Positions 1 through 11,175 of a stretch of DNA of 64,000 nt are shown here, in pieces. The position numbers and the translations under genes are program-made. Source of the DNA: Vitis vinifera (taxonomy: Eukaryota; Streptophyta; Magnoliopsida; Vitales; Vitaceae); NCBI RefSeq assembly GCF_030704535.1, contig NC_081807.1:3451001-3515000 (forward strand), written 5' to 3'. A model generated the notes under the pieces. That model made no database searches. It was not told the origin of the DNA and was given only the letters and a program-made list of their open reading frames with translations. The first letter of the stretch is position 1; each line of letters starts with the position of its first letter.

Positions 1-1243
1 GTAAGAATGATTGATGCCGCTGCTTTGTTTTCCCTTGAATCATGAAAAAGAAAAAGAACGGGGTAACTCTGGGGAATATGTCTGAAATATTTAGCAACCG
101 ATTTCATTTTCATAGACTGATGCATGACAAACGTCAATTTTGACATTGAATGTACGTTAGGGATTTGAAAGGTTCCAACTTCCAAGTGGTTGATACGTTG
201 CCAACTAGCTATCAAGTTTTACTATTCCCTTTTAACATTCTCTCTGGAGAGTTGTATCGTTTTCTTAATTAATTCAGTGTTGTTGTCCATGGAAATTGGT
301 GAGCCTGCGAATGGCCCATCAGCCATGAAATATCTGTTGGTGCATGATTCTTGGATTGGATTGGATGTGAGTAGTTGTAGCGTGTATGCAGTTAGTAATG
401 CTTGAATTTTAAAAGGGTTTGGTAGAGAATATTGCATTAATGATCCCACAGCTATTATTGTGATACTCCCTTGAAGAAAAAGTTTTTGAAAAAATTTATG
501 CATATATTTCTTTTAACCATGTAGATGCATTTAAAGTTATAAAAGTTTATTGAGTTCAACACCGATAATATCTATACAGAAGGGAGAGTTGATCCGAACT
601 CTAGTGTGAGAGTTTGTTTGGTCTCGTCATCCATGTAAACTCTGTTATCTCTACATAGGGTGTGGGTCACTTTTAAAGCCAAGTGTAGACTCATCAAACT
701 CACAATGGACGATATCTATAGGGAAGAGAGTGGATTGTTATGGTTTTTATTCTTGATTATGGTACCATTTTGCTCAACCTCCATCGGAAGGCATCTGAAA
801 TCATACAGACAGGGCGGTAGAAGGTTAATCTTGATTTCTTCTGGGTAATGAACTGAATTCACCCATTATTCAATGAATGGGCACATGTCTCCTCCACCAT
901 CTACTTCATCTTAGCCTCTGTTACGCAGGTAAAAAATAAGATGTGTACAGCATGTGGGCCAACATAATACTGCAGGCAGATGTTGTTCTTTCATACTAAA
1001 GTATGCACATAGTCATAAATCTTATTCACACTGTACCTCATCCATGTCACTTGTCTTTTATCTACTTTATCAGAACAAGACATTCATATTGCCCTTTTAT
1101 TATTAAGTGAAGAAGATCAACGTGTACAACCAAATAAAATTTTCTATTGAATTACAAAGAATAGTTTATCAATTACAGAGACAATTCCTTAGATTCTGAA
1201 GTCCAAATTAATCAAACAATCAGTTGACAAATCCTGTGTTGTT
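1..1243. other. Intergenic sequence, no gene recognised
   Basis: I found no convincing coding exon on either strand. The open frames here are short and show no family motif. A dispersed-repeat segment lies at about 505-640 and is listed separately. The right end is the 3' flank of the minus-strand pectinesterase gene, so its 3' UTR and polyadenylation site should lie at about 1050-1243. Confidence 0.5.
505..640. repeat. Degenerate dispersed repeat, second copy in pectinesterase intron 4
   Basis: The segment shares an ordered set of words with 1555-1690. Both contain 'catgtaga', then 'tttaaagtt', a 'tta.gt.ca' block and 'accgataatat', with similar spacing. Both are direct-orientation copies. 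The wording resembles a dispersed plant retroelement end, but no complete element, terminal repeat or coding domain is visible, so the family is not assigned. Confidence 0.45.
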
Positions 1244-3291
1244 CTAGTTTTTTCCATCAGTATTCATGGTGATAACACTAGAGCCTCTCATGAAGTAGGT
1301 TGGTGCAGGTCTAAGCCAGCCCTGCCCTCCTATCATCTCCTTCGTCAGGAAGGGTACGGCTTCATCGCTTGATAGGCTCCGCGACCATTCAACTCTTTCC
1401 GTTCTATTGGCACCAGGACCATAACACTTGTATTCGCCATAGTATACTGTGCTGTAAAACCAAAAGCACGGCAAAAAATCAATAATCGACAAACTTAGAC
1501 AAGGAAATTTCAATTTTGAAAGAATTAAGTGTGATATCATGGTATGTATATATAGACTCCTTTAATCATGTAGAATGTTTTTAAAGTTGTGAGAGCATAT
1601 TAAGTCCAAAACCGATAATATTTACATAATTGGGAGTGAAATATTATAAATAGTATCAAAGCTGATTTTCTCGATACGGGAGTTTATTTGTTTGATTATG
1701 TAATAAGTGTTTTTGTTTGACTCTACAATTTCATAAAATACAACGAGGACGTTATGCTGTGTAAAGATGATTGTGATATCCTAGATAGAAAAAAAAGTTT
1801 CTAATTATATATATAAACTTTTTTAAACAAATATATATAGACATTTTTTAAAGGTGGGTCCATTGATTCGGACTATATTTACATAGTTGGGTTGGGAGGG
1901 AATATGACATATATACCTTTGCTTGTTGGAGTCTCCCCAGTCATCCCATCCCTGTGGCTGTACCACACTGGACATGAAGGATAGAACAAACACCACCCTA
2001 GAGTAAGGACCCCATGGCCTTCCAAGGTAAGGAGTTCCAACGCCTGTGATCTTGCAGCCCAAGAAGGTAAAGCCATTGTTCTCTGAAGTAGACCCTCTTT
2101 GTTGGGCAGTGATGGCTCCATTTCCTTCAGAGAGTGAATGCAGGTGACACTTCTGCAAGAACATCATCCCAACTGGGTGAAAATTCTGAAACAAGGCATA
2201 TCAACTCAGACTTCTTTCCCCTGAAACCTAGTAGAAATTAAACTTACTTCAAAGAGAGAAGCAGCACTTCCACAGATGAAATCAGTGGCTCCTTCAATGT
2301 AGCAGTTTCTGTAGTAATGTCTTCCAGCATCATCCAGGAGAGTGTCCTGATAAGACAGGATCCTGCAGTTGTAGAATGCAGCTCTGTCGCCCGATACCCT
2401 TACTGCAACAGCTTTGCTGCTTGTCCCAAATGTATTCTGTAAACAATCATCATATAAATTGCAAATTTCAGTAAGAGTTTGGATCTAAATAACTGTTTGT
2501 GAGGGCCAACTGTCACACTTTTTTTTTGGCAGTGTCCCACCTGCAAGTTCATTTAGCAGAAAGAACTCATTTCAAATCCTATCTGAAAACAATGGACTGA
2601 TTCAGTTTTCATGGAAAAACCTCATAGGACTTCAGTTCATTTACAGAAAAATCAAGGGATGTGACTAATAATTAACCAATAGAACATGTGATTTCTGGGA
2701 AATTCAGTATAGAACATGGGAAAGAATTCAAACACTGAAATGATCAGAATAAATACCTGAATTGTGAGATATCTTCCAACAAAATCAGAAGCCAATATGG
2801 AGAGTGTTGGAGACTCAAATATCTCCCCTCCATCACCCCATGTTATTATGGTAGTAGAGGCCTGTGTGCCACTCAATGTTATGAAGGGCTTGTCAGCAGG
2901 CACAACAATCTTTTCTCTGCTCAACCATTTGATTAAAAACAAACAAACAAGAGAGAGAGAGAGATTCCCATCAGATATCAGAAACCCAATTCTTAAAAGG
3001 ATATATAACCTAATTCTTATTTGAACAGCTGCAAACCAACCTGTATGTTCCTGGCTTGACCAAGATGAAATAAAGCTGTGAGTTATTAGATGGAACAGCA
3101 TCAATGGCGTCTTGAATCTTGCCATAATCTCCATTTCCAGACTGGTCAACCCTTATGAGAATGGCAGTAGACATGTCATTCGAGCTTGTGGCGGAGGAAG
3201 CCATGAAAGAACAGAAAACAAGCAGTTCAACCAAAAGGACAACAATATAACCACGATGAACCATCTTCATTGCCGCAACAGCAAAACCCAT
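1244..3291 (-). CDS. Pectinesterase (pectin methylesterase), PE11-like, five exons
   Basis: The predicted product is a secreted carbohydrate esterase family 8 enzyme that removes methyl esters from cell-wall homogalacturonan. Reading the minus strand, the exons are 3291-3041, 2916-2757, 2436-2248, 2185-1917 and 1451-1244. All junctions are GT-AG and the joined frame is 358 codons plus TAG. Residues about 12-32 form a hydrophobic signal peptide or anchor. There is no N-terminal inhibitor-like PRO domain, so this is the short PME type. Catalytic motifs are intact: QDTL at 167-170 (acid/base Asp168), DFICG at 189-193 (nucleophile Asp189) and LGRPW at 254-258 (substrate Arg256). DFICG replaces the commoner DFIFG; from memory, PE11-type proteins share this. 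The first of two nearby Met codons was used as start. Intron 4 carries a dispersed repeat. The gene appears functional. Confidence 0.93.
1555..1745. repeat. Dispersed repeat inside pectinesterase intron 4
   Basis: Lying in the intron between exons 4 and 5, this segment matches 505-640 in word order, including 'accgataatat' and the run beginning 'catgtagaa'. It accounts for part of the 465-bp intron, the largest in the gene. It has no coding potential. Confidence 0.45.
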
Positions 3292-4240
3292 GTGCAGAAG
3301 TCGAAATTTTCTGTCTTGGAGGGAGTGCAGAGAATTAATAAAAATGGGATTAAATTAAACTACTGGCTTTTGATGAAAAAAAAAATGTAGGTGAATGCAT
3401 GACTTGGTGGGCTAGGCCTTATTATAACGGAAAGCCTGAGGAAAGTCAATGGATTGATGGCTGAATTGGTGGGTTGCTTACAGTTAAAGTAGAGAGATGG
3501 CTACATGTATCTGCATGAATGAAGGGGGGGAGAAAAGGGATGTTGCTGTATGAAGAAGCAGGTGCCAGAGAGTGGTGCTTGGGGAACAAGAATCAAAACT
3601 GTTTTTGAAAAATGCTTTCAGGGTTTGTGTTTTTCCAAACCTGTAACAACCAACAACCACTGCCACCAAACTGTGATTAGACCAGCAATTTTGAGTTTAC
3701 CACCAGAGAAGTCTCCGGGATTCATGAATTAGAGTGTCTTAAAATGTGATGATTAGACAAACTATTAAAAAGTATTTTTAATTATTATTATTATTTTTTT
3801 TACTAAAGAAGTTTATAACTTAGAAAAAAAAATTTTGATTCAAGGAATCATAGAAAAATTTATTTTTTGTTTAATAAAACATTTATAATATAAAATTTAT
3901 TTTTTAAAATTATTAATTTAATTTTTACGTTACTCTCATCTAAAGTGAAAAATAAAAATGATCCCAAACAAGCCCTTGGGATTTTGCTTTGAGGCCCAAG
4001 TCTAATTTGATGTGAGTTCAAGTCAGAAAAAAAGTAGAATTAAATATATAATTTATTGAATTTTAAAAAACATATTTAAAATTCAAAGATAAATTGATAC
4101 ATAAATTTATGTAAAAGCAAAACATAATTCATTTGTTTATAGTAGGAGAGCAGACATGGGAATTCAATTTTTCTGCTCCACTCAAAATTTGGGCCGGTTG
4201 CCTAGCCCAAATAGTCAAATGAAGAGAACTAAAAGCCCAA
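3292..4240. other. Intergenic; pectinesterase 5' flank and AT-rich repeat-like block
   Basis: The sequence next to 3291 is the 5' UTR and promoter side of the minus-strand pectinesterase. From about 3740 to 3975 there is an AT-rich block that ends in 'atcccaaacaagccc'. That ending resembles the terminal words of small foldback transposons common in dicots, but I could not pair its ends convincingly. No gene is supported here. Confidence 0.4.
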
Positions 4241-4244
4241 ATAT

Positions 4245-4436
4245 GAAATGTTCCGAGATCCGGCCCAAGTCCACTCTCATTTCCCTATAAATAATCCAAA
4301 CGCGACCCTAAAACCCTAAATCTGCTGATTCTTTTCCTCTTTTTCTTTTCCCTTTCCTTTAGTCTCCTCAGCCTCCGGTGAGAAAAGCAAACCCTAATTT
4401 GTCGGTCTCTGTTCCATGGATGCATATAGAAAAGAG
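4245..4436 (+). promoter_or_regulatory. Promoter and 5' leader of the snoRNA transcript (TATA plus telo-box)
   Basis: A TATA box, 'ctataaata', lies at about 4284-4292. About 18 bases later come 'accctaaaaccctaaatc', a telo-box type motif (AAACCCTA), and a second 'aaaccctaat' near 4389. GGCCCA/GCCCA words occur just upstream (about 4231-4267). Telo-boxes with GCCCA (site II-like) elements are typical of plant ribosomal-protein and snoRNA genes. The leader is pyrimidine-rich ('cttttcctctttttcttttcc'). Function is inferred from motif content and the adjoining snoRNA. Confidence 0.65.
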
Positions 4437-4526
4437 AAGGTGCTGTGATGAAGGTTAAAAGATCTCGTTAATCTGAAGATTCATTGAGGATACTTTCTTA
4501 TCCATTCAATACATTCTGAGCACCTT
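4437..4526 (+). ncRNA. C/D-box small nucleolar RNA, predicted 25S rRNA 2'-O-methylation guide
   Basis: All parts of a C/D snoRNA are visible. The terminal stem is AAGGTGCT (4437-4444) with AGCACCTT (4519-4526). The C box is GTGATGA (4445-4451), the D' box CTGA (4473-4476), a C'-like TTGAGGA lies at 4484-4490, and the D box is CTGA (4516-4519). Immediately upstream of D', 4462-4472 is complementary to ATTAACGAGAT, a stretch I recall from conserved large-subunit rRNA. The box-plus-five rule points to the second A of the AA in that stretch. A second segment, 4500-4508, is complementary to TGAATGGAT, which adjoins the first target on the rRNA. This looks like extra pairing to the same site. The RNA would act in the nucleolus with fibrillarin, NOP56/58 and 15.5K protein. 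I have not assigned a family name. Confidence 0.85.
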
Positions 4527-6480
4527 CCTCTTTCTTCTCTTTTCTTTTCCTCTTTCATTATCCATTTCTTTATTTGTTACTTTTATTATTACCTTTCATG
4601 CTGTTGGATCCATTTACGCTGGAGGCCGATATGCTTTTTGGTTTTTCTTCTGGGCGTTTCTAATGCTCCTACGTGTAGTCCAGGAAGAGGAGAAAAATAA
4701 AATAATTTAAAAATTATTTCGGTTAATTTATCATAAAAAAAATAGAAAATTAAATTAAATGTACTTGAAATTTCAGGCTTTTTTAATTATTATATTTTTA
4801 TATAAAAATGAATAAAATAATAAGTTCAAGATTGAATAAAATAGCTTATGAATTTTTATTTTTATTTTTTTCCCCTGTTTATTTTTCTCTTGAATTGACG
4901 TGGGAATGCAATTAAAATTATTTTTGTGTGCTTTGCTTGAGGATGGTAGAAGGAAATATTTAATTAAAAGGGTCAAATCATCTCTAATTTGTAAAATTAA
5001 TCTTTTTTTTATTTACCTTAAAAATTATCTATTTTAGACCAGAATGTTTTATTTTACTGTAGTAATAAAAATATAAAAAACCGACTGTAATAAAAATTAA
5101 TAAAAATTTTATACATTTCTAAATTATTATATTTTTATATTAAAAATTAATATAAATAAAATAAATTTAAAATCTCATATAAAAATAAATTATTAATTTT
5201 AAATATATATATTTTTTATTTTTTTTCTTTTTTTCTTTTTTTCTTTTTTTTTTTTTTTACATTTTCCCCCTATCTAAGAAATATGCTTTTGATTTTCTAT
5301 TTTTAAAACTGGAAAATGGTAATAATTTTATATAAAATTTTAGAATTTTTAAAATTATTTTTTAAAAACATAAAGTAAATGTATATTAAAAATAAATAAA
5401 AAAAATCCATACTAACACTTAATTTTAAAAAAAAAATAATACTTCTACACATTAGAAAATGCACGGTAAATATAGCCTCAAACTTGTTTGTTAGAGAGCG
5501 CCATGGTAAAAGGAAATTTTGAGGAAAAGGAGTAGGCTAGCAAGAGTGAAAAGAAAGAATAAAAAATATATTAATAAATTATTTTTATATGTGTTTTAAA
5601 ATTTATTTTGTTTTTTTAAGAAAAAAAAAAAAAGAGAAAGTGTTTTTTGTTTTAAAATTAAGTGACTAAATAAGTAACTCTCAAACATATTTTCAAAAAT
5701 AATTATAGGATGACAATGTTACGAGTTTGTGATAATTACTCTTATCCCGATCCAATTCTATTTATTTATATTTATTTTCATCTTTATAAAAAAATTAAAA
5801 CACACAAGTATAAAAAATTCTTATATCCACCCCATTCCTGGTTTTTTTTTTTTCAAGTTTTGTTTTTTTTCTTTTTAAAATTTAAATTTTATTAAAAATA
5901 AATATGATTTTTTAAAAAAAAATATTAAAAATATTTTATAATTTATTTCTATGAAAAATAATATTTATTTATGTTAAAAAAAAGTTGAAAAATTAAAATA
6001 ATAACTAATTTTTTTAATTAAAATTATGTATAATTAAGATGAGGTAAGTGGAACAAAATCATACTATAATCCATTTAGATTTTTAAAGATTTCTTAAATC
6101 AGTGACAAATTTCTTTTATCTATATCCTAAACTCTTCTCATTAAGGGCAATGCATGTCAATTCCAAAAAAAAAAAACCATCTCATTATCATCCCTAAATA
6201 ATCACGGGATAATTAGAAAAATTCTTTAGTATTTACTAATTAGAGCCCTTTTTAGCAAACAAGCCTCAAATTTACCAATAAGATAAATCCGATTGCAAAA
6301 TTTTGGAGAGAGAATAAAAATATTATAATTACTACAAATAAAATTTATTTACTGTTTGCGGAAACCATTAATGAAAACTGTTTACGTTGTATTTTACTAT
6401 TTTAAAATTTTAATTATTCCGCCTCTATTTTCATTTTTGCTTTTAGAAATGAAAAAGCTAATTAAATTTTTACCGTTATC
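4527..6480. other. AT-rich intergenic sequence with homopolymer tracts
   Basis: The stretch is dominated by A/T tracts, for example the poly-T region near 5219-5259 and the poly-A run near 5622-5634. Only short, low-complexity open frames occur. The start is the 3' flank of the snoRNA. The words around 5570-5600, with 'aataaattatttttatatg', recur near 19010-19030 and 21260-21290. This suggests shared small AT-rich transposon sequence. I see no gene here. Confidence 0.5.
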
Positions 6481-6656
6481 AAAATGAGATTTCGCTTACC
6501 GAAGTAATTGAATTTTCCGGAAAAGGTTTTCAAGATACGCGGATCATTGACATTTCCACCATATCCAACGGCCACACGGAAATTCAGGGGCGGCTGCCCA
6601 ATAACAAAACCAGGTGTCGCGTCGACTACCAGAAAGACAGACAGGGAGAGGGAGAG

Positions 6657-8212
6657 ATGGAACCGGTGAAGGAAGACGTAGAAGAGTACGGATGGAGAGA
6701 AGTGAAGCTGCCGTCGCTGATTCCGGTGGTGCCCCCGCCGGAACTAGGGAGAGAGACTGGCGAGAGGAGGAGAGGCCGTGACATCATTGTGGCCGTCGAT
6801 CATGGTCCCAACAGCAAGCTAGCCTTTGATTGGACACTTATCCACCTCTGCAGACTCGCTGATACCATTCACCTCGTCAACGCCGTATCCAGTATGTCTC
6901 TTTTCATCTTCATCTTCGTTTGGAATTTTTTCCCCCATTTTTTGCCTAATTTTTCTAGGTTTTATTTCAGGCGTGTCGAATGAGGTTGTTTACGAGTCAA
7001 GTCGAGCTCTAATGGAGAAGCTTGCGATAGAGGCTTATGAAGTTGCCATGGTGAGTAGCTATTTCTTCAAAATTGTGATCGAAAGAATAAGCAAAGTGAC
7101 GAAATCTCTTTTCTTTATCCCACTTTTTTAATGGCAGAAATTAGGAGTTTCAATTTTTTTATTACTTTCCATACCAGTTCCCTTTGTTTGAGAGTCGGTA
7201 CATGCATATCACAGAAGTTTGAGGTAAGGGATGAAACAAAAAAGAATATAGCCTTTTCTGTCACATTCTCCAACTCAAAGTAAGATTATGTAAATTAAAT
7301 TCCAAGGTTATCTACATGATGAGGAGATTAGGATGATTAGATTGTTTTGTGCTTCCATATGTTAGTGGGTTATATGGTGGCAATTCCTTTTTAAAAATTT
7401 GAAATAGATTGTTCGGGATTTTGGGGTTTTCATTATCATCTTCTCAAGACATGCGGTTGGTGATAATGCCTTCCTTGGCTCAAGTAATTCAATTCTGGTT
7501 GCCCAATTTTTTCAACCCTTTTGTCAAGTGGCACTGTCTTGGTCCCAACATAATGATTTTATTCAGCATTTAGATGTCATGCAATTCTGCACTCAAGTTT
7601 CAGTGCTTAGGATTTAACAATATCAAATTTTTGTATCTCATGAACGAATTTGTTTACGTACAAGTGAATCCTCTGTAAATTAGTATCCCAGTTCATTACC
7701 TGTACTCCAATTTAACAATTGCCTGTGGTTATTCTCCATGGTTAAATTATTTACATGCAATCAATCATTTGTTTATTCTCAGTTTGGATAATGTGTTCTG
7801 AATTCAACACTTCATATGCACTTCTGAGCACCTGTCATAAACATACTCTGCCTCCCTGATCCCTGTTTCCTGTTACCCAAATTGATCATATGCTTCCTTT
7901 AAAGTTTGGTTAAATATGAGCCTTGATCAAATTAGATAAACCTAAACCAAACCATTTCAAAAGACGAAAAATCCAACAGGACTGCTTGTACGAACAAAAT
8001 CCCACGTCAACTATGAACCAAGAATTTACAATAATACTGTGTTGGTATGTGAATATTTTTATCAAGGATTTTGTATAATCTACATGGAAGCAGGTGAGGA
8101 CTGTGGCTAGGATCGTAGAAGGGGATGCAGGTAAGGCAATTTGCAAAGAAGCAGAAAGGATACTGCCAGTAGCTGTGGTGATGGGTACCAGAGGCCGAAG
8201 TTTACTTCAAAG

Positions 8213-8251
<39 letters not shown>

Positions 8252-8481
8252 TCACTGTGTGTGTGCGCTCAAAAACATATCTTATTGTGGGGTTTTTGTA
8301 CAGTGTGCTGCAGGGAAGTGTGAGCGAGCATGTATTCCACAACTGTACAGCAGCGCCTGTTATAATTGTTCCTGGGATTGGTATTATTTTAAATTTATTG
8401 AACCCTTGAATTTCTTATAATGAGTTTAAATTTTTAAGGAATTTTACATGTAAGTTGTTTTGGATTTTAGGAGAAGCTTGA
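6657..8481 (+). CDS. Universal stress protein family (UspA fold), RD2-like, five exons
   Basis: This is a small soluble adenine-nucleotide-binding protein of the plant universal stress family, likely involved in drought or other stress responses. Exons are 6657-6891, 6971-7050, 8094-8212, 8304-8380 and 8471-8481. All junctions are GT-AG and the joined frame is 173 codons plus TGA. The N-terminal 40 residues are charged and proline-rich and precede the first beta strand (RDIIVAVDHG). The ATP-binding signature is intact: G136-x2-G139-x9-G149-S150 in 'MGTRG...LQGS', placing it with ATP-binding (MJ0577-type) members. The last exon adds only a few residues before the stop. Intron 2 is long (about 1 kb); intron 3 is only 91 bp and contains a long CT microsatellite. 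Assignment to the RD2 subgroup is by overall resemblance and neighbourhood. Confidence 0.9.
8215..8248. repeat. (TC)17 microsatellite within USP intron 3
   Basis: A perfect run of 17 TC units begins two bases after the GT of the intron 3 donor. In an intron of only 91 bp it fills over a third of the length. It is a good polymorphic marker candidate. Confidence 0.97.
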
Positions 8482-10200
8482 GAGGAACATTGAACTGGTG
8501 GAACCATGGACAGATAAGAAACTGTAAGTCCTGAAGAGTTATGCTAGTGAATCATAGTGGAGCTTGGGCAGAAGACAAAGTTGGTTTTGTCATTTATGTA
8601 ATCTGAAATGCATGGAAGATATATTTTTCTTTTGATATTCTATGTGAATTGCACTGAATATGGTATTGTTAACTGATATCTTTGTATTAGCTGGAATACT
8701 GTAAATGAATCTAGGATGATGGGTTTGATGTATGGTTCTGTGGAATTTTTAGGTGTACATATTAGATGTCTATTCTTATCTGCATGAGAAAATTTTGGCC
8801 TTCTCAAATTCATAAGACGATGAATATACAAATTTGAGCAATTTGCTTTTCAAATGATTTAGCTAGCCTGCATTCAGCTGACTTCCAACCATCTCAAGTT
8901 TTGTTAGGACTAGGCTACTGCAATTGCTGCTTCTTATTACTTTCCCAAACTTCCAGAGCTTGAAGAGCATTCTTCTTCAGTTCCTGTCCTGTGGAAGGAT
9001 CAGATCAAGCTTTGGAGAAAAAAAATAAATATTGCACTTGCTTATCTTCCCAAATAGATCTGCATCTTTGCATTCTAGGTTCAGGGTTTCGACTTTCCTG
9101 GAAAAATAATCATTAAATTGTGGAAGGCAATTCTTAATAAAAGAGTTCAACAGAGGGTGTGTGAAGCCTAGCCATTGCAAAATCTAGAAGAACCAAATGA
9201 AAAGATGTCTCAAAGAAAATGCTCGGATGGCCAATGAAGCTAGAAACTGTGATAGGATAGAACAATTTATTTGTCCACCCATATAGATTCCATCCCTTGC
9301 ATGGAAACCATAATGCCATTTGAGTGTACTTATATTTATTGAAGTTATTAATAGAACTGATAGCTTGTTCAAATTTGTAACGTTATGGTATTAAATTTTA
9401 ACTATAATCTCATTACAAATTTTATTTGAAAATTTTATAGCTATATATAACCCAAATTAGTTATTCTAATATCTGCATTCTGTCGAGATTGTGTGCCTCC
9501 ACTGCCTGCTCATTCAACCGATATGTTATGAAAAGAATCTTCAGTGGAATTTAGTGCTTGACCATTGTGCATATATGTCTTAGTTAAAGGCTTAAGAAAT
9601 GTTGATTAGAGGCCTTTGACATGAAGCATGGGCAAGTGCAAGAAAGTATTAAGCTGCAGCTGCAGTACTACTGATCTTGATGCTAATGGGCTAGATATCC
9701 TCTATTCCCAAAAACAAAAAAAGAAAAATTCCAGTATTCAGACTTTATTAATTTCACTTTCTATATATTTTCTGTCCCAATCATTCCAATTCTAAAGTCA
9801 CCTCTTTAAGGTGGCTTATTATCATTGTATTATTACTCCATTTTTTGAAACATTAAGCTGCAATATAAATTATAAACCCTGATTCTTTTACTTCAGTTTA
9901 TGATTCGGTGAAAGAAAGGATCCTGCTAATGTCGACCCTTTATGCCAATTTAGCTGATAGTGGAACTGTTGACCTATAATCAGCTTTCATTTCCAAAGTT
10001 TGGCTCAGGCTTTAGGATTTATCACTTGTACGCCTCATGGATCCAACTGACACTTAGCCTAATTCCACTTCAAATAGCTCATTAGCAGTAACATCATGTC
10101 TTTAATCTTCTGCTGCTCAGTAGGAGTATGGAAAAGAAATTTCTAACATAAGGTGGGTCACAATCCAGCCCTATCATCCTCGCTTGAAATTGGACAGGAT
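8482..10200. other. Intergenic; USP 3' flank, no gene recognised
   Basis: The first few hundred bases are the 3' UTR and downstream flank of the universal stress protein gene. The short open frames on the minus strand at 8640-9372 have no recognisable domain and no plausible splice partners. A poly-A/purine patch lies near 9710-9727. I could not support a gene here. Confidence 0.45.
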
Positions 10201-10209
10201 TGCTTTAGA

Positions 10210-10508
10210 GCACCCTTAGGGCTAGTCTGGTTCTTCATTTTATACAGGATGTGGATGAGCCTGGGATTCCAGGTTATTTTTAGAAACAGGCATGGGTCCT
10301 GTTGATCTAGACTTGGGACTCTGCTGGGAATGGCCTGGCCTTGTATTGCCCAACAAAATTGTAGTCGAGTTGGTCCCAGCAATGACAAATTTGAGGACTA
10401 TCCTACTATGGGCCTTCTGCTCAAAAATTGGCATGAGGTTGAACGAACCGACTTCTTGTGCCAGCCTTGTTTGGCTTCTTCTTATTAACCAAACAACCAT
10501 CTATTTTT
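10210..10508. mobile_element. Possible small hAT-like transposon relic
   Basis: The left end reads 'agggctagtctggttcttc' and the right end contains 'aaccaaacaaccatct'. The reverse complement of the right end (agatggttgtttggtt) resembles the left end, giving imperfect terminal inverted repeats about 295 bp apart. The interior is more GC-rich than its surroundings and has open frames on both strands, neither with a known domain. I found no clear target-site duplication, so this is tentative. Confidence 0.35.
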
Positions 10509-11009
10509 TAGGATCATGTTAAGGAAGTTTTTAGGATTCTCATGCCAAGAAAAGGATAAAACTTGGGAGCAGACATAACATTTCTCCTAACAAGTATTGG
10601 CCCTTGAAAGTTGTACTCATATCTGCACATGGCTGAGAGAATCTGTGTTTGTGAGTTTTAGCATTTATTCTTTGGAACCGCGTTGTGTGAAAAGTGAGAA
10701 GAGTGGTAACCTCTTTAACAAGGGAAAATATCACACTAGCTTAAGTGGGCCCAGGAAAGAGAAAAGGCAAAATCATCTCTCTCCATCCATGAAGCAAAGA
10801 GAATCAAAGAGATCTTGCCTATGGATTGGTCTGGCCCCACCCTTCTCACTATTATGAATAGCTTGAAAACGAAGGAAAGCTCAGCTTCCTACAATCCAAG
10901 GGACAAGAAGATGCAGTTAAGGTGCAGGCAACGTCTGCTGGGCCCTGCCCTCTGCAGCGGCAACCCAACACTGAAAAGCTCCTTTCTTAAGTTTTAAATC
11001 TTGAATGAG

Positions 11010-11175
11010 AGGATCAAGTATGTTAGAAATATAGAAGAATTAGAACTTCTCATTGTTGGAGAAGTCTATCCAAATTGGTGCCTTTTGTATACCGCCTGTA
11101 TGCATAGGATGCGTCCTTTTTTATTAGATGCTGTTTGATATATTCTCTGTTTGCCTATCAGAGAAAAAAAAAAAC
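11010..11175 (+). mobile_element. Truncated LINE 3' tail
   Basis: The sequence 'ttttgtatac..cctgtatgc' and 'ctgtttgcctatcag' followed by an A-run at 11163-11174 resembles the 3' tail of the full LINE at 43.1 kb, which has 'gtatacatcctgtatgc' followed by a poly-A tail. It is most simply a 5'-truncated LINE insertion. The left boundary is uncertain. Confidence 0.45.

Noticed and set aside
10597..10997. Frames in a GC-richer segment near 10.6-11.0 kb
   Set aside because: Overlapping short frames with no shared reading or domain. I looked for a microRNA-type hairpin and did not find a convincing one.
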